64,000 bases of DNA, taken from the NCBI GenBank assembly GCA_028751875.1, contig CM054167.1, forward strand, positions 29,207,442 through 29,271,441. Reading direction: 5' to 3'. Source of the DNA: Rapana venosa. Its lineage: Eukaryota > Mollusca > Gastropoda > Neogastropoda > Muricidae. This document shows, piece by piece, positions 24,190 to 34,991 of the stretch; within the stretch, counting starts at the first letter, position 1; each line of letters opens with the position of its first letter. The position numbers were made by a program, and so were the translations under genes. The notes under the pieces are model-generated. The model was not told where the DNA came from, made no database searches, and worked only from the letters and a program-made list of their open reading frames with translations.

Positions 24190-24480
24190 CTTGAAGGGGA
24201 CGGGATAGCTCAGTGGCCGGAGAACTCACTTTCCCCCAGCCAGGGTTAAGCAGCATTGAGCATGGTTACCACTTGGATGGGTGATTGTTTGCACGCCTTG
24301 GCTTCAGTACAGTCCCCCAGTTCATCCAGCTGTACATGGGTACCTGCCTCTTTAGGGTCAGGGAAGGTAACGCAGCAAGGGAAAGGAGATGGGCGCTGCC
24401 CTCAATATGCTGGCCTCTGAGAAGTGAGGTATACCTTGCCTTGAAAGACACTTTCCATGAGGTTCATATCTTGGTTTCAT
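24190..24480 (+). mobile_element. SINE with tRNA-like and 5S rRNA-like segments
   Basis: GGGGACGGGATAGCTCAGTG at 24197 resembles a tRNA-derived head with a box A. It is followed at about 24243-24290 by GGTTAAGCAGCATTGAGCAT and GGTTACCACTTGGATGGGTG, which strongly resembles the internal part of 5S rRNA (AAGCA..GAGC..GGTTA.TACTTGGATGGGTGACC). A non-coding body follows to about 24480. Probably a mobile SINE of mixed ancestry in UROD intron 3. Confidence 0.6.
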
Positions 24481-24559
24481 AGCACATGACCTACATAGCT
24501 TAGTTTCTGATCATTTATTAAAGTAAGAAGTTTTCTTGATGTTCCCAGTTTGTGTAATA

Positions 24560-25330
24560 TGCTTTCATTTGTTCTTTTCTCCGTCAACTGACTCTGAGCA
24601 GCCTTCTAAAACTCCACATCTCAGCTGCTTCAGTTGTTTATTCATTGTCTTTTCTTTGTTTCCAGGATTCACAGCCATATAACATGATGGGCCATACTAA
24701 GCATTGCATTATTTTCATTTTCAGCTGGTAAGGAATGCTGAGATCTTTCCAGATGTTATTTGGTTGGATCATTCTAGTTTTAGCCATACCTATTCTTGTC
24801 TCTATGTCCTTGGTACATGATCCATCATTGGTTTTGACTGAGCCAAGATATTTAAGGTCTTTGTCATTTTCAGTAGGAGTTTTGTCAGTCATTATTTCAT
24901 GCTCTATTTGGCAGCTGGTTCTTTTGTCTTTTTGGTATTGAGCTTGAGACCGGCTCTCCTTCCTATTACATCTACTCTGTAATACTCTCATCATGCTGGT
25001 AATGTTATCAGCTAGTAGTGCTGTATCATCAGTGTAAGCACAGATTTGATATGTTTCTGCCACCAATCTTGAGGCCCATGTCTAAAAGATGCTGATGAGT
25101 CACACTGCCAAAGGCTTTGCTGTAGTCTGTGAAGGCAATATTCATACTTTTCACATGTCAAATGATTTTTGGAGCATGAATAACATATGCCTGTTATTCC
25201 TCTGTTTGCTCTATAGCCTGCCTGATAGTCTGAACATCAACATCTACTTTTGTTTCTACCTATTCAATATTGTGTACATCAACAAGATCTTGAGCTTGCA
25301 TGACAGATAAGAGCTAATTTTCTGTAATTA
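24560..25330 (-). mobile_element. RTE/L1-like LINE reverse transcriptase fragment
   Basis: The minus frame 24638-25066 holds QICAYTDDTALLADN (a YTDD catalytic box), DLKYLGSVKTNDGSC and MLYGCESWKQRK, the normal order at the end of RT. Upstream in element orientation (25070-25330) the frame breaks but FTDYSKAFG-like sequence is readable. Truncated and inactive, in UROD intron 3. Confidence 0.8.
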
Positions 25331-25672
25331 CTGCAATCTTTCACATTTCTGTTCTTGCGGAGCATGAGAAGTTTTTGTGATTCCCAGTCTGATGGCCTCT
25401 GACAGGTTTTCCAGATTTTACAGCTCAGTGCTTAGTTCTTAGCCCACCTTATCCAGAGTGTGCTTCAGCACTTCTGGCATGTTATGAGACATGGTGATTT
25501 TCTGCACATTTGAGCTGTTTGATGCAGCTCTAAATTTAGGCCAGAACCAACACTGCACAGCATTCCATGGAGTGTCCAGTATGCAGCCACTTGTTGGCAT
25601 CAGACAGGACTGCGATTCCACTTGAGAATACACACATAGTTTCTGAGTTCCCCTGACCTAGTCATATTACTT

Positions 25673-27830
25673 GTTGCTGACATGTGTGCCTCTAAGTTAT
25701 AGATAGACGACCCAGTAATGTTGCTGACATGTCTGCCTCTAAGTTATAGATAGACAACCCAGTAATGTTGCTGACATGTGTGCCTCTAAGTTATAGATAG
25801 ACGACCCAGTAATGTTGCTGACATGACATGTGTGCCTCTAAGTTATAGATAGACGACCCAGTAATGTTGCTGACATGACATGTGTGCTCCTAAGTTATAG
25901 ATAGACGACCCAGTAATGTTGCTGACATGACATGTGTGCCTCTAAGTTATAGATAGACGACCCAGTAATGTTGCTGACATGTGTGCCTCTAAGTTATAGA
26001 TAGACGACCCAGTAATGTTGCTGACATGTGTGCCTCTAAGTTATAGATAGACGACCCAGTAATGTTGCTGACATGTGTGCCTCTAAGTTATAGATAGACG
26101 ACCCAGTAATGTTGCTGACGTGTGTGCCTCTAAGTTATAGATAGACGACCCAGTAATGTTGCTGACATGACATGTATGTTCCTAAGTTATAGATAGACGA
26201 CCCAGTAATGTTGCTGACATGACATGTGTGTTCCTAAGTTATAGATAGACGACCCAGTAATGTTGCTGACATGACATGTATGTTCCTAAGTTATAGATAG
26301 ACGACCCAGTAATGTTGCTGACATGTGTGCCTCTAAGTTATAGATAGACAACCCAGTAATGTTGCTGACATGTGTGCCTCTAAGTTATAGATAGACGACC
26401 CAGTAATGTTGCTGACATGACATGTGTGCCTCTAAGTTATAGATAGACGACCCAGTAATGTTGCTGACATGTGTGCCTCTAAGTTATAGATAGACGACCC
26501 AGTAATGTTGCTGACATGACATGTGTGCCTCTAAGTTATAGATAGACGACCCAGTAATGTTGCTGACATGTGTGCCTCTAAGTTATAGATAGACGACCCA
26601 GTAATGTTGCTGACATGTGTGCCTCTAAGTTATAGATAAACGACCCAGTAATGTTGCTGACATGTGTGCCTCTAAGTTATAGATAGACGACCCAGTAATG
26701 TTGCTGACGTGTGTGCCTCTAAGTTATAGATAGACGACCCAGTAATGTTGCTGACATGACATGTATGTTCCTAAGTTATAGATAGACGACCCAGTAATGT
26801 TGCTGACATGACATGTGTGCCTCTAAGTTATAGATAGACGACCCAGTAATGTTGCTGACATGACATGTGTGCCTCTAAGTTATAGATAGACGACCCATTA
26901 ATGGTGCTGACATGACATGTTTGCCTCTAAGTTATAGATAGACGACCCAGTAATGTTGCTGACATGACGTGTGCCTCTAAGTTACAGATAGACGACCCAG
27001 TAATGTTGCTGACATGACATGTATGTTCCTAAGTTATAGATAGACGACCCAGTAATGTTGCTGACATGACATGTATGTTCCTAAGTTATAGATAGACGAC
27101 CCAGTAATGTTGCTGACATGTGTGCCTCTAAGTTATAGATAGACGACCCAGTAATGTTGCTGACATGTGTGCCTCTAAGTTATAGATAGACGACCCAGTA
27201 ATGTTGCTGACATGACGTGTGCCTCTAAGTTACAGATAGACGACCCAGTAATGTTGCTGACATGACATGTGTGCCTCTAAGTTATAGATAGACGACCCAG
27301 TAATGTTGCTGGCATGACATGTGTACCTCTAAGTTATTGATAGACGACCCAGTAATGTTGCTGACATGACATGTGTGCCTCTAAGTTATAGATAGATGAC
27401 CCAGTAATGTTGCTGACATGTGTGCCTCTAAGTTATAGATAGACGACCCAGTAATGTTGCTGACATGTGTGCCTCTAAGTTATAGATAGACGACCCAGTA
27501 ATGTTGCTGACATGACATGTGTGCCTCTAAGTTATAGATAGACGACCCAGTAATGTTGCTGACATGTCTGCCTCTAAGTTATAGATAGATAGACGACCCA
27601 GTAATGTTGCTGACATGTGTGCCTCTAAGTTATAGATAGACGACCCAGTAATGTTGCTGACATGTGTGCCTCTAAGTTATAGATAGACGACCCAGTAATG
27701 TTGCTGACATGTGTGCCTCTAAGTTATAGATAGACGACCAGTAATGTTGCTGACGTGACATGTGTGCCCCTTCAGTTATAGACAAATCCCCCCCCCTCCC
27801 GTTTATGTTGTTGACATTGTGCCTCCTGTT
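25673..27830. repeat. 47/52-bp minisatellite abutting the duplicated exon 4
   Basis: Very regular array of about 43 units with core CTAAGTTATAGATAGACGAC then CCAGTAATGTTGCTGACATG. Two lengths differ by an ACATG insertion. The final degenerate unit (27775-27830) keeps GTTGTTGACATTGTGCCTC and then changes to CTGTTTTTTCAG, the acceptor of the exon 4 relic. The array thus seems to have grown from the intron just upstream of that acceptor. Confidence 0.95.
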
Positions 27831-27837
27831 TTTTCAG

Positions 27838-27891
27838 CCTGTAGGCTGCTATGCTGTGGATGCTACTATTATTTTCTCTGATATTATGGTC
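27838..27891 (+). pseudogene. Decayed duplicate of UROD exon 4
   Basis: After TGTTTTTTCAG the 18 codons read PVGCYAVDATIIFSDIMV, against [18 protein letters not shown] in the true exon 4, 105 bp downstream. Similarity falls off after this point and the frame meets TAA at 27925. No donor matches the true exon end. It is a relic of tandem exon duplication. An alternative exon is less likely because it lacks a donor. Confidence 0.88.
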
Positions 27892-27996
27892 TGTCCATAT
27901 AATGCTGAAAATCCTAAAGTCACATAAGAATAAGTAATATGTAATACTGCTGACAATTTTTGATTAATTTGTGACACTTGTAACACCCTGTTTCAG

Positions 27997-28095
27997 CCAG
28001 TGAATCGCTTTGCTGTGGATGCCGCCATCATTTTCTCTGACATTTTGGTCATTCCCATTGCCTTGGGCATGAAAGTGGCCAATGACCCAGGGGAG
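27997..28095 (+). CDS. UROD: Uroporphyrinogen decarboxylase, exon 4
   Basis: 99 nt, 33 codons, phase 0 at both ends, with CTGTTTCAG before and GGGGAG|GTAATG after. It encodes [17 protein letters not shown], then IALGMKV and NDPGE. The FSDI motif holds the aspartate (Asp86 in human) that coordinates the pyrrole nitrogens in the active site. Length and spacing fit human UROD ([23 protein letters not shown]). Two short SINE/MITE nests follow in the intron. Confidence 0.95.
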
Positions 28096-28645
28096 GTAAT
28101 GTGCTATAAGTTGTCAGGGGAGGGGGGGGGGGTGTGGATAGCCTATTAGTTGCAGGATTGTGCTGGCGATCTGACACAGCCCAGGTTTGAGCCACCACTG
28201 AGACTCCCATTCAAGGGGATTTTTCCTTACCTCTGAAAGTCCTTTAGACTAGACTATTAACTGAGATTCTGTATGCAAACATATGCAGAATATCTCACAT
28301 ATTAACTCAATGAGGTTGTCTCCTTCACTGTGATGTGCTGAAGCTTAAGATTTGGCGGAATTACGATTTTTTTTAATACACTAAGCAACTGAAGGGAAAG
28401 TACTCTGGCCTGTAGGGCAATCATTTTTCTAAACACAGTTGCTTCCTTGTCCATAAGCTTGCCTAGTTTGCATATGTTGGCTACTTTTCTTTGACATGTC
28501 AACAAGCATATTCTTTGGGATTTCGGGCTCTCCAGTGTTGTGGTTTTAAAAAACAAAAATTGTATTGTGCACAAAGTGACATCAGATGGATTCAGCCAAC
28601 TTCATGGAACTTTACTTTGGTGAAAAATCATCACATTGTTTCAAG

Positions 28646-29165
28646 GGGACGGGATAGTCTGGTGGTTAGCATGATGTATTCGTGATCTGCTGACCCGAGT
28701 TTGATTCCCGTTCAAGAAGATTTTTCCTCTGGAGTTAACATCAGTGCCAACTCCACTCCCCCAAAAGTCCTTCAGATGAGACTATAAACCGAGGTGCCAT
28801 GTATGAATGCACGCAGAACATCTTGCGCACACCTTAAAACCTGTTCCGCTTTTTGGAAGAGAAGGCCACTGTGTGCCGGTGGGAATGGATGACAAAATTT
28901 TCAAAACTGCATACACACAGGGACTGGATGGACCAAAATTCCCATCATCCTGCCGAAGTGTATATAACCTGTGTGTGTGTGTGTGAAAACTTAATTATTG
29001 TTGGTTGCATATGTAGGAGTGGATCAAATTCAAGCGCTTTGATTTGTTTTTGCAAGATATAGCGCTATATAAATTCCATTTATTATTATGTAAAAAAGCA
29101 CAGGAGTGCTTATTCCATTATCCTTGAAATAAAAGAATAAAATTTTAAAAAATAAAAAGGCCCGG
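28646..29165 (+). mobile_element. SINE B (tRNA-derived), inside the MITE and itself interrupted
   Basis: Starts GGGGACGGGATAGTCTGGTG (box A-like) with GAGTTTGATTCCCG (box B-like) at about 28697. The body contains CCTTCAGATGAGACTATAAA, and the tail hairpin AAGCACAGGAGTGCTT is at 29096. The body is interrupted at 28934-29090 by LINE-tail sequence. Other copies of the family, often only the tail, are at 21850, 29536 and 31895. Confidence 0.75.
28934..29090 (+). mobile_element. CR1-like LINE 3' tail inserted in SINE B
   Basis: CATCCTGCCGAAGTGTATAT, a GT run, then GCAAGATATAGCGCTATATA and AATTCCATTTATTATTATG. The last block matches the LINE tail at 42825-42870. SINE sequence (CTGGATG, then TAAAAAAGCAC) is contiguous in the copy at 31880 but split here. 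Confidence 0.7.
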
Positions 29166-29900
29166 ACTACTTGATGCCATGTAAGGTAAGCAGCCCTAAT
29201 TTTCAAAACTTTTTATTTTTCAGCATTCAGTGACATATTTTAAAAATGTGTACAAAAATAATTACAGTCATCTGTTGAAAAACTGTGTAACAATCTCAAA
29301 AGCAGACATAATAAACTTTCAGTAATGTATAATTTGTATGTCTTTATTATATTGGGTAAATCTGCTGAATTTTTCAAATATAGCCAAAATCACGTGTCAC
29401 CACAAAACGGCAGGATCCATTTCACTGTGACTCCATTGAGTTAAAACCTGTTTCATCTTTCAGAAGAGTAGATCATTTGTACCAGTGGGAATGGAAGAGA
29501 AAATTTATAAACCCGCATGCACACGGGTACTGGACATAAAAAAGCACATGAATGCTTATCCATTATCCTCAAAATAAAGAATATGGTAAATTTGTATAGT
29601 AGTCTGACAGAAAAGCACAGTTTTTCACCATTGCTATTGACCGATTGTTGATTGATCATTGATTGTTGATTGATTTAGCAGTCATGAAAAGATCAAACAG
29701 AAAAGGTGTTGTCAACATGTCATTTTACTTTTATTTTCTTAAGAAGCTATTTTGATTTAAATTTTACTGACTACAATTTGTGTGACACTTTAACATGAAT
29801 TAACTGGCTTCAGCTTATCGGGATATGATCAAAGCAGAATAGAAGGGGATTGAAGGTCAACTTTGTTCATGTTTCTTCTGTTTTGGTCTGCTTCTCTCAG

Positions 29901-30062
29901 GGCCCAGTTTTCGCAGATCCCATCCTGCAGGCAGAAGATGTGGACAAGCTGAACCCTGACTTTGACATCCACCATGAGCTGGGTTATGTCTACGAGGCCA
30001 TCACACTGACTCGACACAACTTGGAGGGTCGTGTGCCTTTGTTTGGGTTTACTGGTGCCCCT
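29901..30062 (+). CDS. UROD: Uroporphyrinogen decarboxylase, exon 5
   Basis: 162 nt, 54 codons, phase 0 at both ends, TTCTCTCAG before and GCCCCT|GTAAGT after (a strong donor). It encodes GPVFADPILQ, ELGYVYEAITLTRHNL and GRVPLFGFTGAP. It matches the family order GPSFPEPL..ELGYVFQAITLTRQ.L.GRVPLIGFAGAP. The GF.GAP motif lines the substrate pocket. A decayed partial copy lies just downstream at 30117. Confidence 0.95.
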
Positions 30063-30116
30063 GTAAGTTTTCTGCTTGTTTGTGTGTGTGTGTGTGTGTG
30101 TTTTCCTCATTAATGT

Positions 30117-30205
30117 GACATCTATCTTGAGCTGGGTTAGAGTTAGATGTCTGGGAGGCCAACACACTGATTTACACAACTTGGAGAAGGATAATGTCTT
30201 TAAAG
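30117..30205 (+). pseudogene. Decayed partial duplicate of UROD exon 5
   Basis: GACATCTATCTTGAGCTGGG followed by AGGCCAACACACTGA and CACAACTTGGAGAAGG parallels the exon 5 stretch GACATCCACCATGAGCTGGG, AGGCCATCACACTGA and CACAACTTGGAGGGTC. About 8-10 extra bases and stops interrupt it. No splice sites frame it. A second relic of exon duplication. Confidence 0.85.
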
Positions 30206-30600
30206 TCCATAACAATCATAATAATGAACCAATTGAACTGTGCAATAATGATTTGAAAAAAAAATTGTACCTCAGTAAAAGATCACTGAATATAGCCAAT
30301 GACTATGATGAGGTAAGAACAGCTGTGTAACTTTGTATATGATCAAAAGCTATACTATGGCCACATATGCATGAGACATGATCAACATATTTTGTTTTAA
30401 AACAGTTCAATTCCCACCAGCAAGCCAGATAAACAATTTGTTTTACACCGTAAAAATCAGTTTAATATATTTTAACAAAACACTCAAATTTTACCATTTC
30501 TTCATATACATTTAGACAACCAAGTCTGTTTTTTTCACACTGGAATAACTTTTGCTGTGCTTATTGCATTATCTGATAACATTCTTGTAGTCACAAGTCT
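30206..30600. other. UROD intron 5, nothing recognisable
   Basis: AT-rich intronic sequence with no motif, repeat or frame that I can support. Confidence 0.6.
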
Positions 30601-32560
30601 TCTTCTTCTTCTTCCTTTTTTGTCATGTTTCTCCCAGGAAAGGTTTGACATTGATGAGCCTTCTCCATCTCTCTCTGTTTTGAGCTTCCTCCTTATTTAT
30701 GCCCGTTTCTCTAAGATCATCTGCAATACAGGCAGCCCAGGTTTTGCTAGGTCTCCCTTTGGTCTTTTTCCATCCAGTACGAAGTTCATTGCTCTTTTTA
30801 TGATGTGGTGGTCTGCATTATGTTAAACGTGCCCCAACCAGCGCAGTCTATTGCTACTAACTACAGACTTCAGATCATCAACTTTGCACATTCTCCATAG
30901 TTCTTTATTCGTGATCCTGTCTTCCCATTTGATCTTTGTCATGTAGCGTAGCATTCGGTTTTCACAGCACTTCAACAAATGTTCGACGGTTTTTGTGGAA
31001 ACCCACGTCTCCGAACCATACAGGAGAACAGGTCTGATGCAGGCCTTATATATCAGACAGCGTCTCTCCAGTGGGATTTTCTGATTTCCAAGCAGACTTG
31101 CCAATGCTTTCCATTTCTTCCAAGCACTCGCAATTCTGGTTCTGACAGCTAACTCAGATTTTGCTTCGCAGCTCATCATCTCTCCCAGGTAGCAGAATTC
31201 GTCTATCACTTCTATCTTCCCTTGTTCAAATTCTAGCTCCTTTCCTGCATCGGTATTGTCTTCACCCTTCTTATTCATACAACTGGGGCAGACAAATACT
31301 CCGCCTCCTTCTTCAGACTTTTGAGCTTTGAGCATCTTTTGTGACACCAATATTGACAGTTGGAGCATTTGATCAAATTGTTCCCTACACCTTTGTGGCA
31401 AACACCACACGGTTATTTGCCTTGCTCTCTATGTTTTCTGCAGTCTTTTCCAACTGTCATTGCTTTGGTCTTGTCAACATTCACCTTCATTCCTCTGCGT
31501 TCTAATCTCTGTTTCCAATTGCCAAATCTTTGAGTAGCGTCATCACTGTTCTCAGCTACCAGTACTAAGTCATCAGCATACAGCAGTTCCCAGATCTCTT
31601 CTGGCCTCTCCACTTCCCTGGATATTTCATTCATCACGAGGATAAAGAGCAGAGGGCTCAATGCAGATCCTTGGTGCACTCCTACTTTTATCTCAAAGCT
31701 TTCTGACGTCCCGATTATAGTTTTCACTTTTGATCTGGAGTTCTTGTATAAAGTCATAACCATTGAGATGGTGTGCTCTGGTACACCTTGTTTCCTCAAG
31801 GCTTGTTCTGCTTTTCGTAAGAGTAGGCCATAGTGTGCCGGTGGGAACAGATGACAGAATTGACAAAACTGCATACACCTGGGGACTGGATGTAAAAAAG
31901 CACATAAGTGCTTATTCCATTATCCTCGATATATAAAAAAAGAATAGAATAAAAGAATAGAAAGAAAGGCCCATTGGATTGCCTTTCTGGGTACTCTATC
32001 AAAAGCTTTTTCCAGGTCAACAAAGATGTGCGTCAAGCTCTTTTTCTTCTCCATATACTTTTCCTGCAGTTGTTTCACAATAAATATTGCATCTATGGTT
32101 GATTTGCCAGCCTGGAATCCAAACTGTTTTTCATCAATATTGCACAGGCTCTTCAGTCTTCTTTCCAATACTTTTCCCCAGATCTTCATGCCATGTTCCA
32201 GAAGCCTGATTCCTCTGTATTTTCCACATACTAGTGCATCTCCTTTACCCTTGAAAAGTGGAACAGTAATACTGTCTTCCCATTCTGCGGGTATTTGTTC
32301 TGTCCACTGTATCTTCTGACATATTTTCCTAAGTTGTTTTACTCCTTCCTCTCCTGCTGCTTGTATCATTTCTGTCACCACTCCTGATGGTCCCGTGGCT
32401 TTTCTCTTTTTAATAGTTCGAATTGCTCTTCTGATTTCATCTTCAGTCACTTCTTGTACAGGTCCTTCAACTTTCTCCACTTCCTCGATTGCGTGAGGAT
32501 TCTCAATATTTAGCAGATAGAAAGTAATCCTTCCATCTCTGCAGAATATTTTGCTGCTCA
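30600..32560 (-). mobile_element. LINE (RTE/CR1-type) reverse transcriptase, degraded and interrupted
   Basis: In element order on the minus strand: 32480-31980 (IRTIKKRKATGPSGV, GKYRGIRLLEHGMKIWGK, FGFQAGKSTIDAIF, FVDLEKAFDRVPRKAI); a SINE insertion; 31810-31413 (KVGVHQGSALSPLLF, ELLYADDLVLVAE); then 31410-30823 (VCPSCMNKKG, DEFCYLGEMM, LLYGSETW, RLRWLGHV). The YADD box is intact, but frameshifts near 31410 and the SINE make it inactive. No endonuclease is seen. It lies antisense in UROD intron 5. Confidence 0.88.
31815..31978 (+). mobile_element. SINE 3' half inserted in the LINE reverse transcriptase
   Basis: TGTGCCGGTGGGAACAGATG, then the hairpin tail AAGCACATAAGTGCTT, splits the RT frame between QWA and LRKAEQA. 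Same family as SINEs A and B, 5'-truncated. Confidence 0.75.
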
Positions 32561-33152
32561 GTCATGATATTTCCAGACTTCATTTTTTACAAATTTTGCC
32601 ACATTGATGTCTTTCCGTTCTTTCCTCATCTGCCGTGCAATTCGAAACATCTTATGCTGACCTTCAGTTGTATTAAGTCCAACATACCATTCATTCCACG
32701 CTTTACATATATATATATCTTTTGGGGGAAAAAGTATTCAGGCATATGCTCACAATCCCACTTAGGATCACACAATAATGCTGCCAACTCTTTTTTAAAA
32801 AACTTTGGTTGTTTTAAGACAGTAAAGAGATATTAGAAATTTTCACACATGATTGGTTTTAATTTCATGAGAAAGTTTGTCTAGATTTTTTAAAGTCTTC
32901 AGCTTCAGGGGGTTGCCCCCTCTGGCTGCTTTTTAGGAAAGGGGTCGGCTCTGACTGTTTTCTCCCCTGCTATTCTTCACATCCTGGCCATTTGAAAGGA
33001 TTAGGAAAAAATTCACCCCCAAAAAAGGTTATTTGAAGTTAGGAAATCAAATTTTGAGAACTAATTAGTAATACACTAAATTAGTTAGTGTCAAAGTATA
33101 AAGTTTCTTACTTTGATAGTTGAGCTAGTGGAGGTGCATTAAAAGCATCTCT
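32561..33152. other. UROD intron 5, nothing recognisable
   Basis: AT-rich, with a short (AT)n at 32706-32718. No supportable feature. Confidence 0.6.
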
Positions 33153-33164
33153 AATTTCATTTCT

Positions 33165-34979
33165 ATTTGGTTATGGATCTTGCCGTTTGGCGCATGCCAG
33201 GTTGTCCTCCTTGACTGCTTGTGGGGATAGAGGGTATTGGCAATGGTAAGTCTGTGGGTGCAGGCAAACTCCAGCAGACGTAGTCCCCTGTCGTTGGTCT
33301 CCCCAGTTCCAAACTGACCAACTGTTCCGGCCCATTGGTTGTAAGAGTCAGGACCTACTTTGGCGTTAAAATCCCCTTGGATGATGATGATGTCCTTCTT
33401 GGGTATTTTCATAATGGTCTCTTCAAGATCTTCATAAAATTCTTCTACTTCTTCATCTGCATGGTCAGATGATGGTGCATAGATTTGTATAATGGTGATG
33501 TTCTTGGGCTTGGCCGACACCCGGATGCTGATAATCCTGCTGGAAGCCGGTGTACAGCTGTCAGAAGATTTGGGAGACAAAACAGTGGCCAACAGAATGG
33601 ACACAATCACTCATCATACCCCTGCCCAAGAAGGGGAATTTACGTCAATGCCAAAACTATAGAACAATCAGCCTCATCAGCCACGCCAGCAAGATCATGC
33701 TCAAAGTTATTTTGAATCGACTCAAGAAGGAGGCAGAAGAACACCTTGCAGAGGAACAAGCTGGCTTCAGGGCAGGCAGGAGCACAATCGAACAGATTTT
33801 TAACTGCCACATCCTGATGGAAAAACATCTTCAACATCAGAGAGACCTGTTCTACAACTTCATCGACTTCAAGAAGGCTTTCGACAGAGTATGGCACGAA
33901 GGCCTGTGGCAGGTCCTCAGAATGTTTGGCATTGAAGAAGGACTAGTGCAAACCATTCAAGCACTATACAACACCGCAAGCAGTGCAGTCCTTCTGAACA
34001 ATCAGATCAGAGACTACTTCAAAACCACAGTTGGGGTCCGACAAGGATGCCTGTTATCTCCAGTCCTGTTTAATCTGTTCTTGGAAAACATTATGAGAGA
34101 GACCCTCCATGACTTCCACTCTACCATCTTCATTGGCGGCAGACCCCTCAACAACTTGCGGTTTGCCGATGACATTGACCTCATGGGCGGAAGTAACACA
34201 GAGCTGCAAGATCTTACGACCAGACTTGAGAACAGAGCTGGAGCATATGGGATGGAAGTGAGCTCGGAGAAAAGTAAAGTACTTGTGAACAGCACGAGCA
34301 ATGCCACTGCTAAAATTTACATGAACGGCCAACAACTGGAGGAGGTAGACGCTTTTAAATACCTTGGCGCTACACTCACAAAGGACGGGCGATCGACGAC
34401 AGAAATCAAAGTCAGAATAACCATGGCAACATCTTCCATTACAAAACTCACCACCATATGGAAAAGTAAAGAGATCAGTTTCCCTATCAAACTAAAGCTC
34501 TACAAAGCCCTAATTCAGACGATCCTGCTGTACGGAAGTGAAACCTGGACATTAACTGCTGAAACAGCAAAGCGAATCCAGTCATTCGATACAAAATGCC
34601 ATAGAAAACTACTGGGCATATCCTGGAGAGAACGAAAGACCAATGAATTTGTCAAGAGCCAAATAACACGGCTGGCAGGTCCACAGGAACCCCTTCTCAC
34701 CATCGTCAAGAAGAAAAAGCTGACATGGTTCGGCCACGTCACCCGCCACAACACTCTGCCCAAAACAGTACTGCAGGGAACACTCGAAGGTGGCAGAAGG
34801 AGGGGAAGACAGAACAAGTCATGGATGGACAACATCAGAGAATGGACCAGGATGAATGACTCGGCACTACTGCGCAGAGCCGAGGACTGAGATGGATGGA
34901 GGAGGCTTACCACGGCATCGTCTTTCGTGTCTCCCCCACGACCACCAAGGTCACGGGTCTGATGATGATGATGATGATG
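33165..34979 (+). mobile_element. RTE-type LINE with inverted 5' end, 12-bp target duplication
   Basis: The plus strand 33550-34890 encodes a nearly complete RT: PKKGNLRQCQNYRTISLIS, AGFRAGRSTIEQIF, FIDFKKAFDRVWH, GVRQGCLLSPVLFNLF, LRFADDIDLMGGS, LLYGSETWTL and WFGHVTRH. The endonuclease part lies on the opposite strand at 33545-33165 (IQIYAPSSDHADEE, IIIQGDFNAKVGPD, TWHAPNGKIHNQI). The element ends in (TGA)n. AATTTCATTTCT at 33153-33164 is repeated at 34980-34991 as target duplication, so the inverted structure entered in one insertion. The RT frame is open for 446 codons, so it is young, but the inversion prevents an EN-RT fusion protein. Confidence 0.93.
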
Positions 34980-34991
34980 AATTTCATTTCT

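Larger units (their letters stand above)
28306..29440. mobile_element. TTAA-flanked MITE (piggyBac-like), copy 2
   Basis: TTAA at 28302-28305 and 29441-29444. Ends CTCAATGAGG and, inverted, CTCAATGGAG. It is similar to copy 1 over most of its length, including the shared AACTTTTTATTTTTCAGCAT block. It is longer because SINE B sits inside it (28646-29165). Confidence 0.82.
28130..29590 (+). mobile_element. SINE A, split by a MITE (parts 28130-28301 and 29445-29590)
   Basis: The left part ends with a CTTTAGACTAGACTATTAACTG-like body block and TATGCAGAATATCTCACATA. The right part resumes at TTAAAACCTGTT, then CAGTGGGAATGG and a hairpin tail AAGCACATGAATGCTT. In SINE B the two blocks are contiguous, with CACACCTTAAAACCTGTTCC bridging them. 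The MITE therefore jumped into the TTAA of this SINE. Confidence 0.75.

Noticed and set aside
25673..27780. CRISPR-like array with regular repeats
   Set aside because: Repeats and spacers are both repeated, there are no unique spacers or cas genes, and the genome is animal. It is a minisatellite.
33550..34890. 446-codon RT frame as a host gene
   Set aside because: It is a LINE with target duplications and a (TGA)n tail, and a truncated sister copy lies in the same window.
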